Source of the DNA: Fimisoma avicola
Lineage (GTDB): Bacteria; Bacillota; Clostridia; Peptostreptococcales; Anaerovoracaceae
Assembly (NCBI GenBank): GCA_018714945.1
Contig: DVMO01000151.1
Coordinates: 1-23,957 of the forward strand
Reading direction: 5' to 3'
DNA length: 23,957 bases
Numbering within the stretch: position 1 is the stretch's first letter; each line of letters opens with the position of its first letter. Of this stretch, positions 13,747-21,904 are shown piece after piece. Position numbers and translations under genes: made by a program. The notes beneath the pieces were generated by a model that was given only the letters and a program-made list of their open reading frames with translations, was not told where the DNA came from and ran no database searches.

Positions 13747-14301
13747 ATGAAAGAAAACCCTATAATAGGAAGCAATTTATATCTCAGGAAAAGCTGCTTT
13801 GACGATTGCCTGTATTTTGCCGTGTGGGAAGCAAGGCCTGAGGTAAGCAGGTTCTTTACCATAGATGACGGCAGGGATTATCAGCAGACGGTGCGGGAAT
13901 ACATAGAAAGAGAAAAAGACGCCTGTGCCGTCCAGTGGACCATATGTGCCATTGCTGATGACAGGCCGGTAGGACGGATCTATGTGAGCAGTATCAACAA
14001 ACATTATGATTCCCTTGACATAACGAGGATATATATTGCCGATACCAATGACCGGGGCAGAGGTTACGGCAGGGAAGCCCTGGAACTCATACTCAAATGG
14101 GCGTTTGACGAAATGGATATGGAAAGAGTCACGCTGGATCATTTTGCCGACAACCGTATCGCTGCGTCCCTGTACGAAAAGACCGGATTCAGGAGGGAAG
14201 GCATCATGCGCTGCGGAGGCAAGAAAAACGGCAGATATGTTGACCTTTGGCTGATGTCAATGCTGCGGGAAGAATTCCATGAGAGACAGACGGTAAAATA
14301 A
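13747..14301 (+). CDS. GNAT-family N-acetyltransferase (RimJ/RimL-like)
   Basis: 184 residues from ATG 13747, chosen because AAGGGAG lies 9 nt upstream; an ATG at 13723 in the same frame lacks this. The acetyl-CoA pyrophosphate loop is visible as RGRGYGREAL (R/QxxGxG/A) around 108-117, preceded by the beta-strand ITRIYIAD. NRIAASLYEKTGFRREGIMR is the usual alpha4-beta7 region, and a final strand YVDLWLMSML follows. RimJ/RimL-type GNATs acetylate protein N-termini, antibiotics or small amines. The substrate cannot be predicted. The gene stands alone ahead of the nrdD promoter and is probably monocistronic. Confidence 0.88.
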   Translation: MKENPIIGSNLYLRKSCFDDCLYFAVWEARPEVSRFFTIDDGRDYQQTVREYIEREKDACAVQWTICAIADDRPVGRIYVSSINKHYDSLDITRIYIADTNDRGRGYGREALELILKWAFDEMDMERVTLDHFADNRIAASLYEKTGFRREGIMRCGGKKNGRYVDLWLMSMLREEFHERQTVK

Positions 14302-14325
14302 TTTCCGGACATGGCAAATTACTTC

Positions 14326-14354
14326 TTGACACATGGCTTAATTAGTGGTAGATT
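14326..14354 (+). promoter_or_regulatory. nrdDG promoter
   Basis: TTGACA (14326-14331), 17-bp spacer, TAGATT (14349-14354). The expected start is about 60 nt upstream of nrdD and lies at the left edge of the NrdR-like box. Confidence 0.7.
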
Positions 14355-14380
14355 CTTTATGCAACCACAATATATAGTGT
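14333..14380 (+). promoter_or_regulatory. NrdR-box-like operator pair at the nrdD promoter
   Basis: CCACAATATATAGTGT (14365-14380) is close to the NrdR consensus ACACWATATATWGTGT. A weaker copy, ATGGCTTAATTAGTGG (14333-14348), sits 32 bp upstream inside the -35/-10 spacer, so the two would face the same side of the helix at about three turns. NrdR represses ribonucleotide reductase genes when dATP is high. The first box is weak. Confidence 0.6.
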
Positions 14381-14422
14381 TTATTGCCTTGATATCATAA
14401 ATGCAGAAGGTAGGGGAACTTT

Positions 14423-16768
14423 ATGGACAGTATTAAGAAGATCGTCAAGAGAGACGGGCGCATGGTCGATTTTGATGTGAACAAGATCGCTCAGGCAATT
14501 TTTAAAGCAGCTCAGGTACTGGGGGGCAAAGACGAAGAAATGGCCATGTACCTGGCAAAACAAACGGAATTATATCTGCTGGAGGTGTGCCACAACCAGG
14601 TCCCTACCGTAGAGCAGATACAGGATGCGGTTGAAAAGATCCTGATAGAGAACGGACATGCCCGCACAGCCAAAGAATACATCCTTTACAGAGCGGAGAG
14701 GACAAGGGTCCGCGACATGAACACCAAGCTCATGAAGATATATGAGGACCTTACTTTCAAAGAAGCAAAGGAAAATGAGATCAAGCGTGAAAACGCCAAC
14801 ATAGACGGAAATACCGCCATGGGGACAATGCTCAAGTATGGTTCTGAGGGAGCAAAAGAGTTCTACAAGATGTATGTCATAGACCCTAAACATGTAAAAG
14901 CCCATGAAGAAGGGGACATACATATCCATGACATGGATTTCTATACACTGACGATGACATGCTGCCAGATAGACCTGGTAAAGCTGCTCAAAGGCGGATT
15001 TTCTACGGGTCACGGTCATCTGAGAGAGCCTAATGATATAGAAAGCTATGCCGCTCTTGCATGTATCGCTATACAATCCAATCAGAACGACCAGCATGGC
15101 GGACAGTCAGTGCCTAATTTTGATTACGGTATGGCTCCGGGAGTCAAAAAGACTTACAAGAAACTGTATATCTCAAATCTGGGCAAGATGCTGGACTTTC
15201 TGGAAGATGTGGAAGATGGCGAGGACAGGATGAAAGCCATCGAAAAGCAGATAGAGGATGAACATGGCGTATATCCTTGCATGGCATGGGACAACAACTA
15301 CAAGGAACTGGAACTTGAAGAACTGAAAAAGATCGTTTCTGAGGACGAAGCCAAAAAGATGCAGGACCGTGCCACCAGATTTGCTGACAAGGAGATCAGG
15401 CGCAAGACATACCAGGCTATGGAAGCCTTTATCCATAACCTCAATACCATGCACTCAAGAGCAGGTGCTCAGGTACCGTTCAGCTCCATAAACTATGGTA
15501 CAGATACGAGCCCTGAGGGAAGGCTTGTCATGGAATCTGTCATGCTGGCTACGGAAGCCGGGCTGGGCAACGGAGAGACTCCGATCTTCCTTATACAGAT
15601 ATTCAAAGTAAAGGAAGGCGTCAGCTACAATCCGGGAGATCCTAACTATGACCTGTTCAAGCTGGCCTGCCGCGTATCTGCAAAGAGGCTTTTCCCTAAT
15701 TTCTCATTCCTGGATGCGCCGTTCAACAAAAAATACCTGGTAGAAGGAGACCCTAATACCGAATGCGCATACATGGGCTGCAGGACAAGGGTAATAGGCA
15801 ATACCTATGATCCGACAAGGGAGATCGTTACCGGCAGAGGAAACCTGAGCTTCACATCCATAAACCTGCCGAGACTGGCCATAAAGGCAAAGGGAGACCT
15901 GGACATCTTTTTTGAGGGGCTGGACAGGATGATAGATCTGGCCTGCGACCAGCTTTATGACAGGTTCAAGATCCAGTCTCAGAAAAAAGTAAGGAATTTC
16001 CCGTTCCTGATGGGACAGGGCATTTGGCTGGACTCTGACAAACTGGGCCCGGACGATACGGTAGGCGAAGTCATCAAACACGGGACCCTCACCGTAGGAT
16101 TCATAGGCCTCGCAGAGTGCCTCAAAGCACTTACAGGCAAGCACCACGGCGAATCCAAGGAATCTCAGGTACTGGGACTTGAGATAATCGGGTATATGCG
16201 CAAGAGGATGGATGAGATGTCCAGAAAGACAGGCCTTAACTGGTCGCTCATCGCAACTCCTGCCGAAGGACTTTCCGGAAGGTTTGTCAGGATAGATAAG
16301 GAAAAATACGGAGTGATCGAAGGAGTCACTGACAGGGAATACTATACCAACAGCTTCCATGTGCCTGTATATTACGATATCAACGCCTTCGACAAGATAA
16401 GGATAGAAGCCCCATACCATGAGCTTACCAACGGAGGACACATATCATATATAGAACTGGATGGAGATCCTCTCAAAAACCTTGACGCATTTGAAAAGGT
16501 AGTAAGGTTCATGAAAGAATCGGGCATAGGCTACGGTTCCATAAACCATCCGGTGGACAGAGACCCATGCTGTGGCTATACCGGGATAATCGACAACGAA
16601 TGTCCTCTGTGCCACAGAAAAGAAGATGACGGCGATGTGGGATTTGAAAGGATACGCCGCATTACCGGCTATCTGGTAGGCACAATGGATCACTGGAACA
16701 GTGCAAAAGCTGCCGAAGAAAAGGATAGGGTAAAACACGATGTGTCAACAGGATTTGAAAAAATATGA
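14423..16768 (+). CDS. nrdD: Anaerobic (class III) ribonucleoside-triphosphate reductase
   Basis: 781 residues. It makes deoxynucleotides from ribonucleoside triphosphates without oxygen, using a glycyl radical. An N-terminal ATP-cone (about 4-95, KKIVKRDGRMVDFDVNKIAQ) senses ATP/dATP. The catalytic barrel follows (HIHDMDFYTLTMTCCQIDL; FVHN-type motif FIHNLNTMHSRAGAQVPFSS). Near the end C716, C717, C727 and C730 form the zinc-finger-like site, and the radical glycine is G749 in RRITGYLVGT. Start ATG 14423 has GTAGGGGA upstream. It overlaps nrdG by 29 bp, so translation is coupled. Strict anaerobic use is implied by the oxygen-sensitive glycyl radical. Regulation is probably by NrdR through the box upstream. 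Confidence 0.97.
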   Translation: MDSIKKIVKRDGRMVDFDVNKIAQAIFKAAQVLGGKDEEMAMYLAKQTELYLLEVCHNQVPTVEQIQDAVEKILIENGHARTAKEYILYRAERTRVRDMNTKLMKIYEDLTFKEAKENEIKRENANIDGNTAMGTMLKYGSEGAKEFYKMYVIDPKHVKAHEEGDIHIHDMDFYTLTMTCCQIDLVKLLKGGFSTGHGHLREPNDIESYAALACIAIQSNQNDQHGGQSVPNFDYGMAPGVKKTYKKLYISNLGKMLDFLEDVEDGEDRMKAIEKQIEDEHGVYPCMAWDNNYKELELEELKKIVSEDEAKKMQDRATRFADKEIRRKTYQAMEAFIHNLNTMHSRAGAQVPFSSINYGTDTSPEGRLVMESVMLATEAGLGNGETPIFLIQIFKVKEGVSYNPGDPNYDLFKLACRVSAKRLFPNFSFLDAPFNKKYLVEGDPNTECAYMGCRTRVIGNTYDPTREIVTGRGNLSFTSINLPRLAIKAKGDLDIFFEGLDRMIDLACDQLYDRFKIQSQKKVRNFPFLMGQGIWLDSDKLGPDDTVGEVIKHGTLTVGFIGLAECLKALTGKHHGESKESQVLGLEIIGYMRKRMDEMSRKTGLNWSLIATPAEGLSGRFVRIDKEKYGVIEGVTDREYYTNSFHVPVYYDINAFDKIRIEAPYHELTNGGHISYIELDGDPLKNLDAFEKVVRFMKESGIGYGSINHPVDRDPCCGYTGIIDNECPLCHRKEDDGDVGFERIRRITGYLVGTMDHWNSAKAAEEKDRVKHDVSTGFEKI

Positions 16769-17270
16769 TTCCATAAGGATCGCCGGGATCGTCCGCGAGT
16801 CAATCGTAGACGGCCCCGGCCTTCGCTTTGCTGTTTTCTGTCAGGGCTGCCCCCACGGATGTCCGGGCTGTCATAATCAGGAGACCCATGATTTTAACGG
16901 AGGGTACGACTGCGATATCTCAAAGATCGTAGATGCTGTAGACAAAGACCCTCTCCTTGACGGAGTAACATTCAGCGGCGGAGAACCTTTCTGCCAGCCG
17001 GGAGCATTTTCCGCTCTGGCGGAGGAAATAAAAAAAAGAGGGCTCAATATCATGGCTTACAGCGGGTATACTTATGAAGAGCTGACTGCCATGAAAGATC
17101 CGGAAGTGGATAAACTCCTTTCGATGGTCGACTGGCTGGTGGACGGCAGATTTATCCAGGACCAAAGGGATCTGACGCTGCTGTTCAGGGGCAGCGCCAA
17201 CCAGAGGGTGATCGACATGGAGCAGACAAGACAGACAGGACAAGTGGTACTTGATCAAAAATATGTCTGA
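16740..17270 (+). CDS. nrdG: Anaerobic ribonucleotide reductase activating protein (radical SAM)
   Basis: 176 residues. C37, C41 and C44 (CPHGCPGC) form the CX3CX2C site that binds the 4Fe-4S cluster and cleaves S-adenosylmethionine. FSGGEPFCQ (about 80-88) is the SAM-binding GGE motif. It installs the glycyl radical on NrdD. The ATG at 16740 lies inside the 3' end of nrdD; an AGGG in AAGGATAGGG lies 9 nt upstream. The C-terminal half has the NrdG phrases DWLVDGRFIQDQRD and RGSANQRVIDM. It is the last gene of the nrdDG operon. Confidence 0.96.
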   Translation: MCQQDLKKYDSIRIAGIVRESIVDGPGLRFAVFCQGCPHGCPGCHNQETHDFNGGYDCDISKIVDAVDKDPLLDGVTFSGGEPFCQPGAFSALAEEIKKRGLNIMAYSGYTYEELTAMKDPEVDKLLSMVDWLVDGRFIQDQRDLTLLFRGSANQRVIDMEQTRQTGQVVLDQKYV

Positions 17271-17286
17271 TTTAGATAAAAAATGC

Positions 17287-17315
17287 TTGAATCGATAAGC
17301 TCCGTATGATATAAT
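17287..17315 (+). promoter_or_regulatory. rpmB promoter
   Basis: TTGAAT (17287-17292), 17-bp spacer, TATAAT (17310-17315), with TG giving an extended -10. It starts 17 bp after the end of nrdG, so rpmB is transcribed independently. Confidence 0.7.
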
Positions 17316-17390
17316 GACATTCGTTCGAGTTTGAGCAGAAGTAAGATCATATGCTTGATAAGCTTAAAATACCAAGAGGAGGTGCGGTAG

Positions 17391-17585
17391 ATGTCAAGAA
17401 AGTGCGAGATCTGCGGTAAGGGACAGGTATCTGGAAATGCTGTATCCCATTCCAACAGACACACAAAGAGAAAATGGAACGCTAATATCCAGACTGTAAG
17501 GATAGCTGACGAAAAAGGCACAGTGAGAAGAGCCAATGTTTGCACAAAATGTCTTAAATCAAACAAAGTGAACCGTGCCATCTAA
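17391..17585 (+). CDS. rpmB: 50S ribosomal protein L28
   Basis: 64 residues, the normal length. This is the zinc-binding form: C5-x-x-C8 near the start and C51-x-x-C54 near the end, a trait lost in some bacteria. HSNRHTKRKWNANIQTVRI is the L28 signature. AGGAGGTG lies 9 nt upstream of ATG 17391. It has its own promoter and a hairpin terminator after the stop. In Firmicutes rpmB typically opens the rpmB-asp23-(fakA)-recG neighbourhood, as seen here. Confidence 0.97.
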   Translation: MSRKCEICGKGQVSGNAVSHSNRHTKRKWNANIQTVRIADEKGTVRRANVCTKCLKSNKVNRAI

Positions 17586-17613
17586 ATTTGTCATATATGA
17601 GATATAGCGAGAG

Positions 17614-17638
17614 GAGACTGATTTTCGGTCTCTTTTTT
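17614..17638 (+). terminator. rpmB terminator
   Basis: GAGACTGA pairs with TCGGTCTC (8 bp with one wobble, 3-nt loop) at 17614-17632, followed by six T residues. It lies 28 nt after the rpmB stop codon. Confidence 0.8.
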
Positions 17639-17653
17639 ATTTCCCCGGATCAT

Positions 17654-17836
17654 TTATTTTTTCAGGAGAGTAAAACCGCATATTATCAGCAAGATCCCCA
17701 GGAGGATTATCCATACTTTTGGCGGCAGAAAAAATGCGCAGATGGTGACTATGCCAAGGACCAGCAGCACAAAGCCTATGTCTTTGGTCTCTTTATACAT
17801 ATTAAAGCATTTCTTTTTGCGAAAATTATTGTTCAT
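17654..17836 (-). CDS. Small two-helix membrane protein, unknown function
   Basis: 60 residues. A basic start (NNNFRKKKCF) suggests the N-terminus faces the cytoplasm. Two hydrophobic spans follow: IGFVLLVLGIVTICAFFL (about 20-37) and VWIILLGILLIICGFTLL (about 41-58), separated by a PPK turn. The ATG at 17836 has a GGGGG stretch about 8 nt upstream (TCAGGGGGCGACCGT). It is transcribed opposite to its neighbours, between rpmB and asp23, so it is an insertion in an otherwise conserved cluster or a lineage-specific gene. Family not recognised. Confidence 0.6.
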   Translation of the reverse strand: MNNNFRKKKCFNMYKETKDIGFVLLVLGIVTICAFFLPPKVWIILLGILLIICGFTLLKK

Positions 17837-17890
17837 ACGGTCGCCCCCTGAGTTATATTATGAAAACCCATAGGAAAATGTGAAAAGATA

Positions 17891-17899
17891 TGATAAAAT
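17891..17899 (+). promoter_or_regulatory. Possible extended -10 for the asp23-recG operon
   Basis: TGATAAAAT: TG, one base, then TAAAAT (17894-17899), about 24 bp upstream of the asp23 ATG. The -35 position (TAGGAA, 17871-17876) is poor, so the promoter is tentative. Confidence 0.35.
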
Positions 17900-17923
17900 A
17901 CCATAAGGAGAAAGGGGGCAGCC

Positions 17924-18331
17924 ATGACACTCACCAAGACCACTGCGCTGGGCGACATAACAGTAAACGACAGCGTGATAGCAAAAGCGATAATAAGATC
18001 AGCACAGACAGCCAGAAATAAAGTGTTTTTATCAAACCAGCAGGGCAGGTTGCTGGGAAGTCATTCCAGAGTAAGTTCCGGGGACATGCTGGACAATTAC
18101 ATAATTGAGGAAAAAGACGAAAAGTATCGTATCACCTTTTATGTCGTCCTTTCCTTCGGAACCAGCATAAAAAATGTAACGCAGACCGTACTGGACGCTC
18201 TGGAAAAGGAGATGAGCGCCATGTTCCCTGAATACGGCGGTGAACTTATAATGAAGATAGTGGGCATAAAGTCAAAAAACATAGCCCCCAGAGACATCGA
18301 GGTTAAGAGAGAATATGGACCTGCAAGATAA
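17924..18331 (+). CDS. Asp23/Gls24 family envelope-stress protein (YloU-like)
   Basis: 135 residues with the Asp23/Gls24 domain: GDITVNDSVIAKAIIRSAQ at the start, a central beta region (DEKYRITFYVVLSFGTSIKN) and the helix VTQTVLDALEKEM. Members lie beneath the membrane and are linked to envelope or alkaline stress and to fatty-acid kinase function. AGGAGAAAGGGGG precedes ATG 17924. Its last 17 bp overlap recG in another frame, so the two are one operon. In most Firmicutes a DAK-domain kinase (FakA/YloV) gene follows; here it is missing. Confidence 0.88.
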   Translation: MTLTKTTALGDITVNDSVIAKAIIRSAQTARNKVFLSNQQGRLLGSHSRVSSGDMLDNYIIEEKDEKYRITFYVVLSFGTSIKNVTQTVLDALEKEMSAMFPEYGGELIMKIVGIKSKNIAPRDIEVKREYGPAR

Positions 18332-20360
18332 AGTTTCAGCCATAAAGGGCATAGGCGAAAAAAAGAGCCGGCTCCTCAGAAATATGAAGATAGAAACAGT
18401 AGAAGACCTGCTGCTGCATTTTCCCAGGAAATATGAGGACAGGCGTCATGTTTCATATATAATGGAAGCCCCATTTGACAAAGAAGTGCTGGTGAAGGCA
18501 AAGGTTATCGCCCGGCAGATGAAAGGCAATCCATATAATAAGCGGACACCCCTCAGGATATTGGTACAGGACAGTTCGGCTGACCTGGAAGTGTTGTTTT
18601 TCAACGGAAGATACCTGGCCAATTATTTTAATATCGGCTCAGAATATACTTTTTACGGTAAGATAAGCCTCAACAACGGCAGGAGGCAGATGGCGCATCC
18701 GGAATTTCATAAAGCTGGAGATGAAGAAGATGTAAGGGGGATCCTTCCAATATATCCCCTCACTGAGGGCATGACCCAGGCAAACATGCGCAAGATCCAG
18801 AAAGAGGCCATATGCCTGGCTGACAATGTGAAGGAATGGCTGCCCGACTGGATAGTAGAGGAAAACAACCTGTGCAGCCCATCATATGCCATAAAAAACA
18901 TCCATTTTCCTGCAGACGAAAGAAATATAAAAGAAGCCCGTTACAGAATGGTATTTGAAGAACTCTTAACCCTGCAGACCGGGCTTTTTTACATCAAAAA
19001 AGGCATGACAGGGGAACAAGACGGTACTGTCATTGACATGGCAATAGATATGTCACCTTTTACGGAAACATTGCCGTTTCGTCTTACATCGGGACAACTG
19101 AAGGTATGGAAAGAGATAGAAAAAGATCTGGCTGCAGTCAGACCGATGAACAGGCTTGTGCAGGGAGATGTGGGCTCAGGAAAGACAGCAGTAGCGCAGA
19201 TGGCCATGTACAAGACGGTGAAAGCAGGATATCAGGCAGTCATGATGGCGCCGACAGAGCTGCTGGCAAAACAGCATCTTGCGTCCATGAAAAAAGTCTT
19301 TGATCCGCTGGGTATAAGGACAGAACTGCTATGCGGCACAATGAAGTCCGGTGAAAAGGAGCAAGTCCTGAAAGATCTGGCATCAGGCGATATAGATATA
19401 CTTATAGGCACCCATGCGCTGATACAGCCTAATGTGGGATTTAAAGGGCTCGGCCTTGTGGTAACAGATGAACAGCACAGGTTCGGAGTCAATCAGAGGA
19501 CTGTTTTGGCAGAAAAAGGCAGGAATCCGAATGTGCTGGTAATGACTGCCACTCCGATACCAAGGACTTTAGCCGTTATATTATACGGAGACCTTGATAT
19601 TTCAGTCATAGATACTATGCCGCCGGGCAGAAAGCCTGTAAGGACATTCCTGCGGAATGCCGATTCACGGGACGCCATCTATGATTTCGTACGACAGAAG
19701 GCAAAAGAAGGCCGCCAGGCCTATGTTGTGGCTCCGCTGATCGATGAGTCCGAGAATGTTGACTGCCGTTCGGCCCAGGAGATCTATGAGGAACTTTCGT
19801 CAAAATACCATGACCTGAACATAGGACTTGTCCATGGCGCCATGAAACAGGAGGAAAAAGACCGGATCATGGAAAGCTTTGCAGCCGGCAAAACAGATGT
19901 GCTGGTATCCACTGTTGTCATAGAAGTAGGAATAGATGTAAAAAATGCCACGGTGATGATAATAGAAAACTGTGAAAGATTCGGTCTGGCCCAGCTGCAT
20001 CAGTTAAGAGGCCGGGTAGGCAGAGGTCAGCACCAGTCATATTGCGTGCTGATCTGCGGACACGAGAGCAAGATAGCTGACAGGCGCAACCAGATAATGT
20101 GCAGGAGCCAAAACGGTTTTGAGATCGCAGAAGAGGACCTGAAACTCCGCGGCCCTGGAGAAATCTTCGGGACCAGGCAGCACGGGCTGCCGGAGCTGAA
20201 CATAAGCGATCTCATCCGGCATGGAGATATCCTTGAAGATGTGAAAAAAGTGGCTGCAAAGATCATTGAAGCTGATCCGGTGCTTTCTGATCCTGAAAAT
20301 ACCGGGATAAGGGAAAAAGTAAAAAAAATGTTTGGAGAGAACATACAGCTTAATCTGTAG
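18315..20360 (+). CDS. recG: ATP-dependent DNA helicase RecG
   Basis: 681 residues, normal length. It remodels stalled replication forks and Holliday junctions. The N-terminal wedge domain (about 1-135, IKGIGEKKSRLLRNM, DLLLHFPRKYEDRR) binds the branched DNA. The helicase motor shows Walker A GDVGSGKT (284-291), DEQH (385-388), TATPIPRT (411-418), VHGAMKQEEKDRIMESF (506-522), VSTVVIEVGIDV (531-542) and QLHQLRGRVGRGQ (560-572). A TRG-type C-terminal motif GPGEIFGTRQHGLPE (613-627) follows. ATG 18315 overlaps asp23 by 17 bp, with a weak GAGAG ribosome site. No lesions seen. Confidence 0.97.
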   Translation: MDLQDKVSAIKGIGEKKSRLLRNMKIETVEDLLLHFPRKYEDRRHVSYIMEAPFDKEVLVKAKVIARQMKGNPYNKRTPLRILVQDSSADLEVLFFNGRYLANYFNIGSEYTFYGKISLNNGRRQMAHPEFHKAGDEEDVRGILPIYPLTEGMTQANMRKIQKEAICLADNVKEWLPDWIVEENNLCSPSYAIKNIHFPADERNIKEARYRMVFEELLTLQTGLFYIKKGMTGEQDGTVIDMAIDMSPFTETLPFRLTSGQLKVWKEIEKDLAAVRPMNRLVQGDVGSGKTAVAQMAMYKTVKAGYQAVMMAPTELLAKQHLASMKKVFDPLGIRTELLCGTMKSGEKEQVLKDLASGDIDILIGTHALIQPNVGFKGLGLVVTDEQHRFGVNQRTVLAEKGRNPNVLVMTATPIPRTLAVILYGDLDISVIDTMPPGRKPVRTFLRNADSRDAIYDFVRQKAKEGRQAYVVAPLIDESENVDCRSAQEIYEELSSKYHDLNIGLVHGAMKQEEKDRIMESFAAGKTDVLVSTVVIEVGIDVKNATVMIIENCERFGLAQLHQLRGRVGRGQHQSYCVLICGHESKIADRRNQIMCRSQNGFEIAEEDLKLRGPGEIFGTRQHGLPELNISDLIRHGDILEDVKKVAAKIIEADPVLSDPENTGIREKVKKMFGENIQLNL

Positions 20361-20404
20361 AAACCGCATATTATGGATCATGACAGGATACAAGGAGGAC
20401 TGAC

Positions 20405-20833
20405 ATGATCCCGAATTATGACATTATACGGATGATATGGCAAAACCTCACATATATAGGGTATGCTGCCGCTCTTCTTGCTACGGTATGGCTGGCAAAC
20501 TTTCTGCTTGAGCTGTACTACAGCAGGATAGTGATCAAAAAATGCGGAACTGTTGCCGACTGCCTGAGCGGCGTCATAAGGTTCCTGGCCGTCTGTGCAG
20601 GAGTGACGCTCCTGACAGTGGCCATAAGCGCTTTTCCGCCTTTCTTGTCAGCGGTCGGCCTCAAGATGCCTGACGAGTATGTGGAGGCCATGTCCGTGCT
20701 GGCGATAGTTGCGCTCTTTGCCAGGAGCATATATGAATACGCCGCCTGCGCCGTAAAGAAACTCGACAGGATATTGGACGATGAACTTGAAGATTTTAAT
20801 CCTGAGACTGAAGATAATGAGCAGACAGTCTAA
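20405..20833 (+). CDS. Three-helix membrane protein of unknown function
   Basis: 142 residues. Hydrophobic spans at about 15-36 (LTYIGYAAALLATVWLANFL), 52-80 (SGVIRFLAVCAGVTLLTVAI) and 93-110 (AMSVLAIVALFARSIYEY), then an acidic tail (LDDELEDFNPETEDNEQ) likely in the cytoplasm. AAGGAGG lies 6 nt upstream of ATG 20405. It follows recG by 44 bp and precedes a strong terminator, so it is probably the last gene of the asp23-recG operon. The size and topology recall phage holins, but no phage genes are near. The family is not recognised. Confidence 0.7.
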   Translation: MIPNYDIIRMIWQNLTYIGYAAALLATVWLANFLLELYYSRIVIKKCGTVADCLSGVIRFLAVCAGVTLLTVAISAFPPFLSAVGLKMPDEYVEAMSVLAIVALFARSIYEYAACAVKKLDRILDDELEDFNPETEDNEQTV

Positions 20834-20839
20834 GTAAAG

Positions 20840-20871
20840 AAAAAGACAGGCGATGGTATGCCTGTCTTTTT
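20840..20871. terminator. Bidirectional terminator between the recG operon and the SASP gene
   Basis: AAAAAGACAGGC (20840-20851) and GCCTGTCTTTTT (20860-20871) form a perfect 12-bp stem with an 8-nt loop. T-runs are present on both strands, so it can serve the plus-strand operon and the minus-strand spore-protein gene. Confidence 0.9.
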
Positions 20872-20923
20872 CCTGTTAAGAAATATAACCATAAATAAAG
20901 ATTTGCCGTGATATGCCGAAAGG

Positions 20924-21124
20924 CTATTTGCCGGCAAGCTGTCTTTCAGCCATTTCAACTAATTTCTTAGTCATATAGCCGCCAACATAACCGTTCTGTC
21001 TTGCAGTCAGGTTACCCTTATCTGTCATCTCGTAGTTAGAAAGACCAAGCTCGTTGGCAACTTCAGTTTTCAGACTGTTTAATGCAGGCTTTGCATTGAT
21101 GTTCATCTTATCCTGTAATGACAT
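20924..21124 (-). CDS. Small acid-soluble spore protein, alpha/beta type
   Basis: 66 residues. These proteins coat and protect spore DNA and are cut by the germination protease GPR. The GPR site is TEVANELGL (20-28). The second conserved block is GNLTARQNGYVGGYMTKKLV. The ATG at 21124 (MSLQDK) is chosen because AGGAGGTG sits 6 nt upstream; the longer frame would start at a GTG inside that ribosome site. A CATAATA on the minus strand at 21176-21170 resembles a sigma-G -10, but no matching -35 was found. Its position between recG and rsmD is usual for Clostridia. It shows the organism forms spores. Confidence 0.9.
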   Translation of the reverse strand: MSLQDKMNINAKPALNSLKTEVANELGLSNYEMTDKGNLTARQNGYVGGYMTKKLVEMAERQLAGK

Positions 21125-21286
21125 TTTGTTCACCTCCTATTACAGTAATAGTTTGATTCGGCGAGCGGATATTATGTTATGAAATAAATGGATTTAAAGG
21201 GCAGTGATGGAAGTTTAATTAAATTGATTTTGTTGCTGATATAGGTTAATATATTTACACAAAACAAAAAAGACAGAGGTATGACC

Positions 21287-21829
21287 ATGCGGATAATAAC
21301 AGGAGAATATAAAGGCAGGAGGCTTTATGCGCCTGATAATGATGATATAAGGCCAACATCCGACAAGGTAAAAGAAGCGCTTTTCAGTATGATCGCTTTT
21401 GACCTTGAGGAAGCTGTATGCGTTGATCTGTTTGCGGGTACAGGCAATCTGGGCCTTGAGGCCCTGTCAAGGGGAGCCGGAAAGTGCTATTTCTGCGACA
21501 ACTCAAAAGAAGCTTTAAACATCATAAGAAAAAATATCGCCCACTGCGGAGCGGAACACAGATCAGCAGTGCTGCCAGGTGATTTCAGGAAGGGTATAGG
21601 AAGGATAAAAGAAAAAGCTGATTTTATTTTTGCAGACCCTCCATACGACAGCGGGCTTTATGACAAGATCTTTGAAACTGTAGAAGAGACAGGCCTGCTG
21701 AAGGATGACGGGCTTATAATAGCCGAACACTGGCATACAATGGAGATGGCCGATAAGATATGCGGATTTGTAAAAGTCAAAGAGAGAAAATACGGGCATA
21801 TTATCCTTTCCATATACCGCCATGGCTGA
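21287..21829 (+). CDS. rsmD: 16S rRNA (guanine(966)-N(2))-methyltransferase RsmD
   Basis: 180 residues. It methylates G966 of 16S rRNA in the 30S subunit. The start MRIITGEYKGRRL and IRPTSDKVKEALFSM (21-35) are RsmD signatures. DLFAGTGNLGLEALSRGA (47-64) is the SAM-binding motif, and DPPY (117-120) is the catalytic motif for exocyclic-amine methylation. ATG 21287 is preferred to the ATG at 21281 because AGAGG is 7 nt away instead of 1. It precedes coaD, as in many Firmicutes (ylbH-ylbI-ylbJ in Bacillus). Confidence 0.95.
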   Translation: MRIITGEYKGRRLYAPDNDDIRPTSDKVKEALFSMIAFDLEEAVCVDLFAGTGNLGLEALSRGAGKCYFCDNSKEALNIIRKNIAHCGAEHRSAVLPGDFRKGIGRIKEKADFIFADPPYDSGLYDKIFETVEETGLLKDDGLIIAEHWHTMEMADKICGFVKVKERKYGHIILSIYRHG

Positions 21830-21904
21830 AAACTGCGGATTTTGTGATTGCTTACGCGGTTTTTATGTGCTAAAATATATGGCGTAGAATTCGGAGGTTT
21901 GTTT

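Noticed and set aside
15704..16441. Long minus-strand open frame (245 codons) within nrdD
   Set aside because: It lies wholly antisense to the highly conserved nrdD coding sequence and has no family signature.
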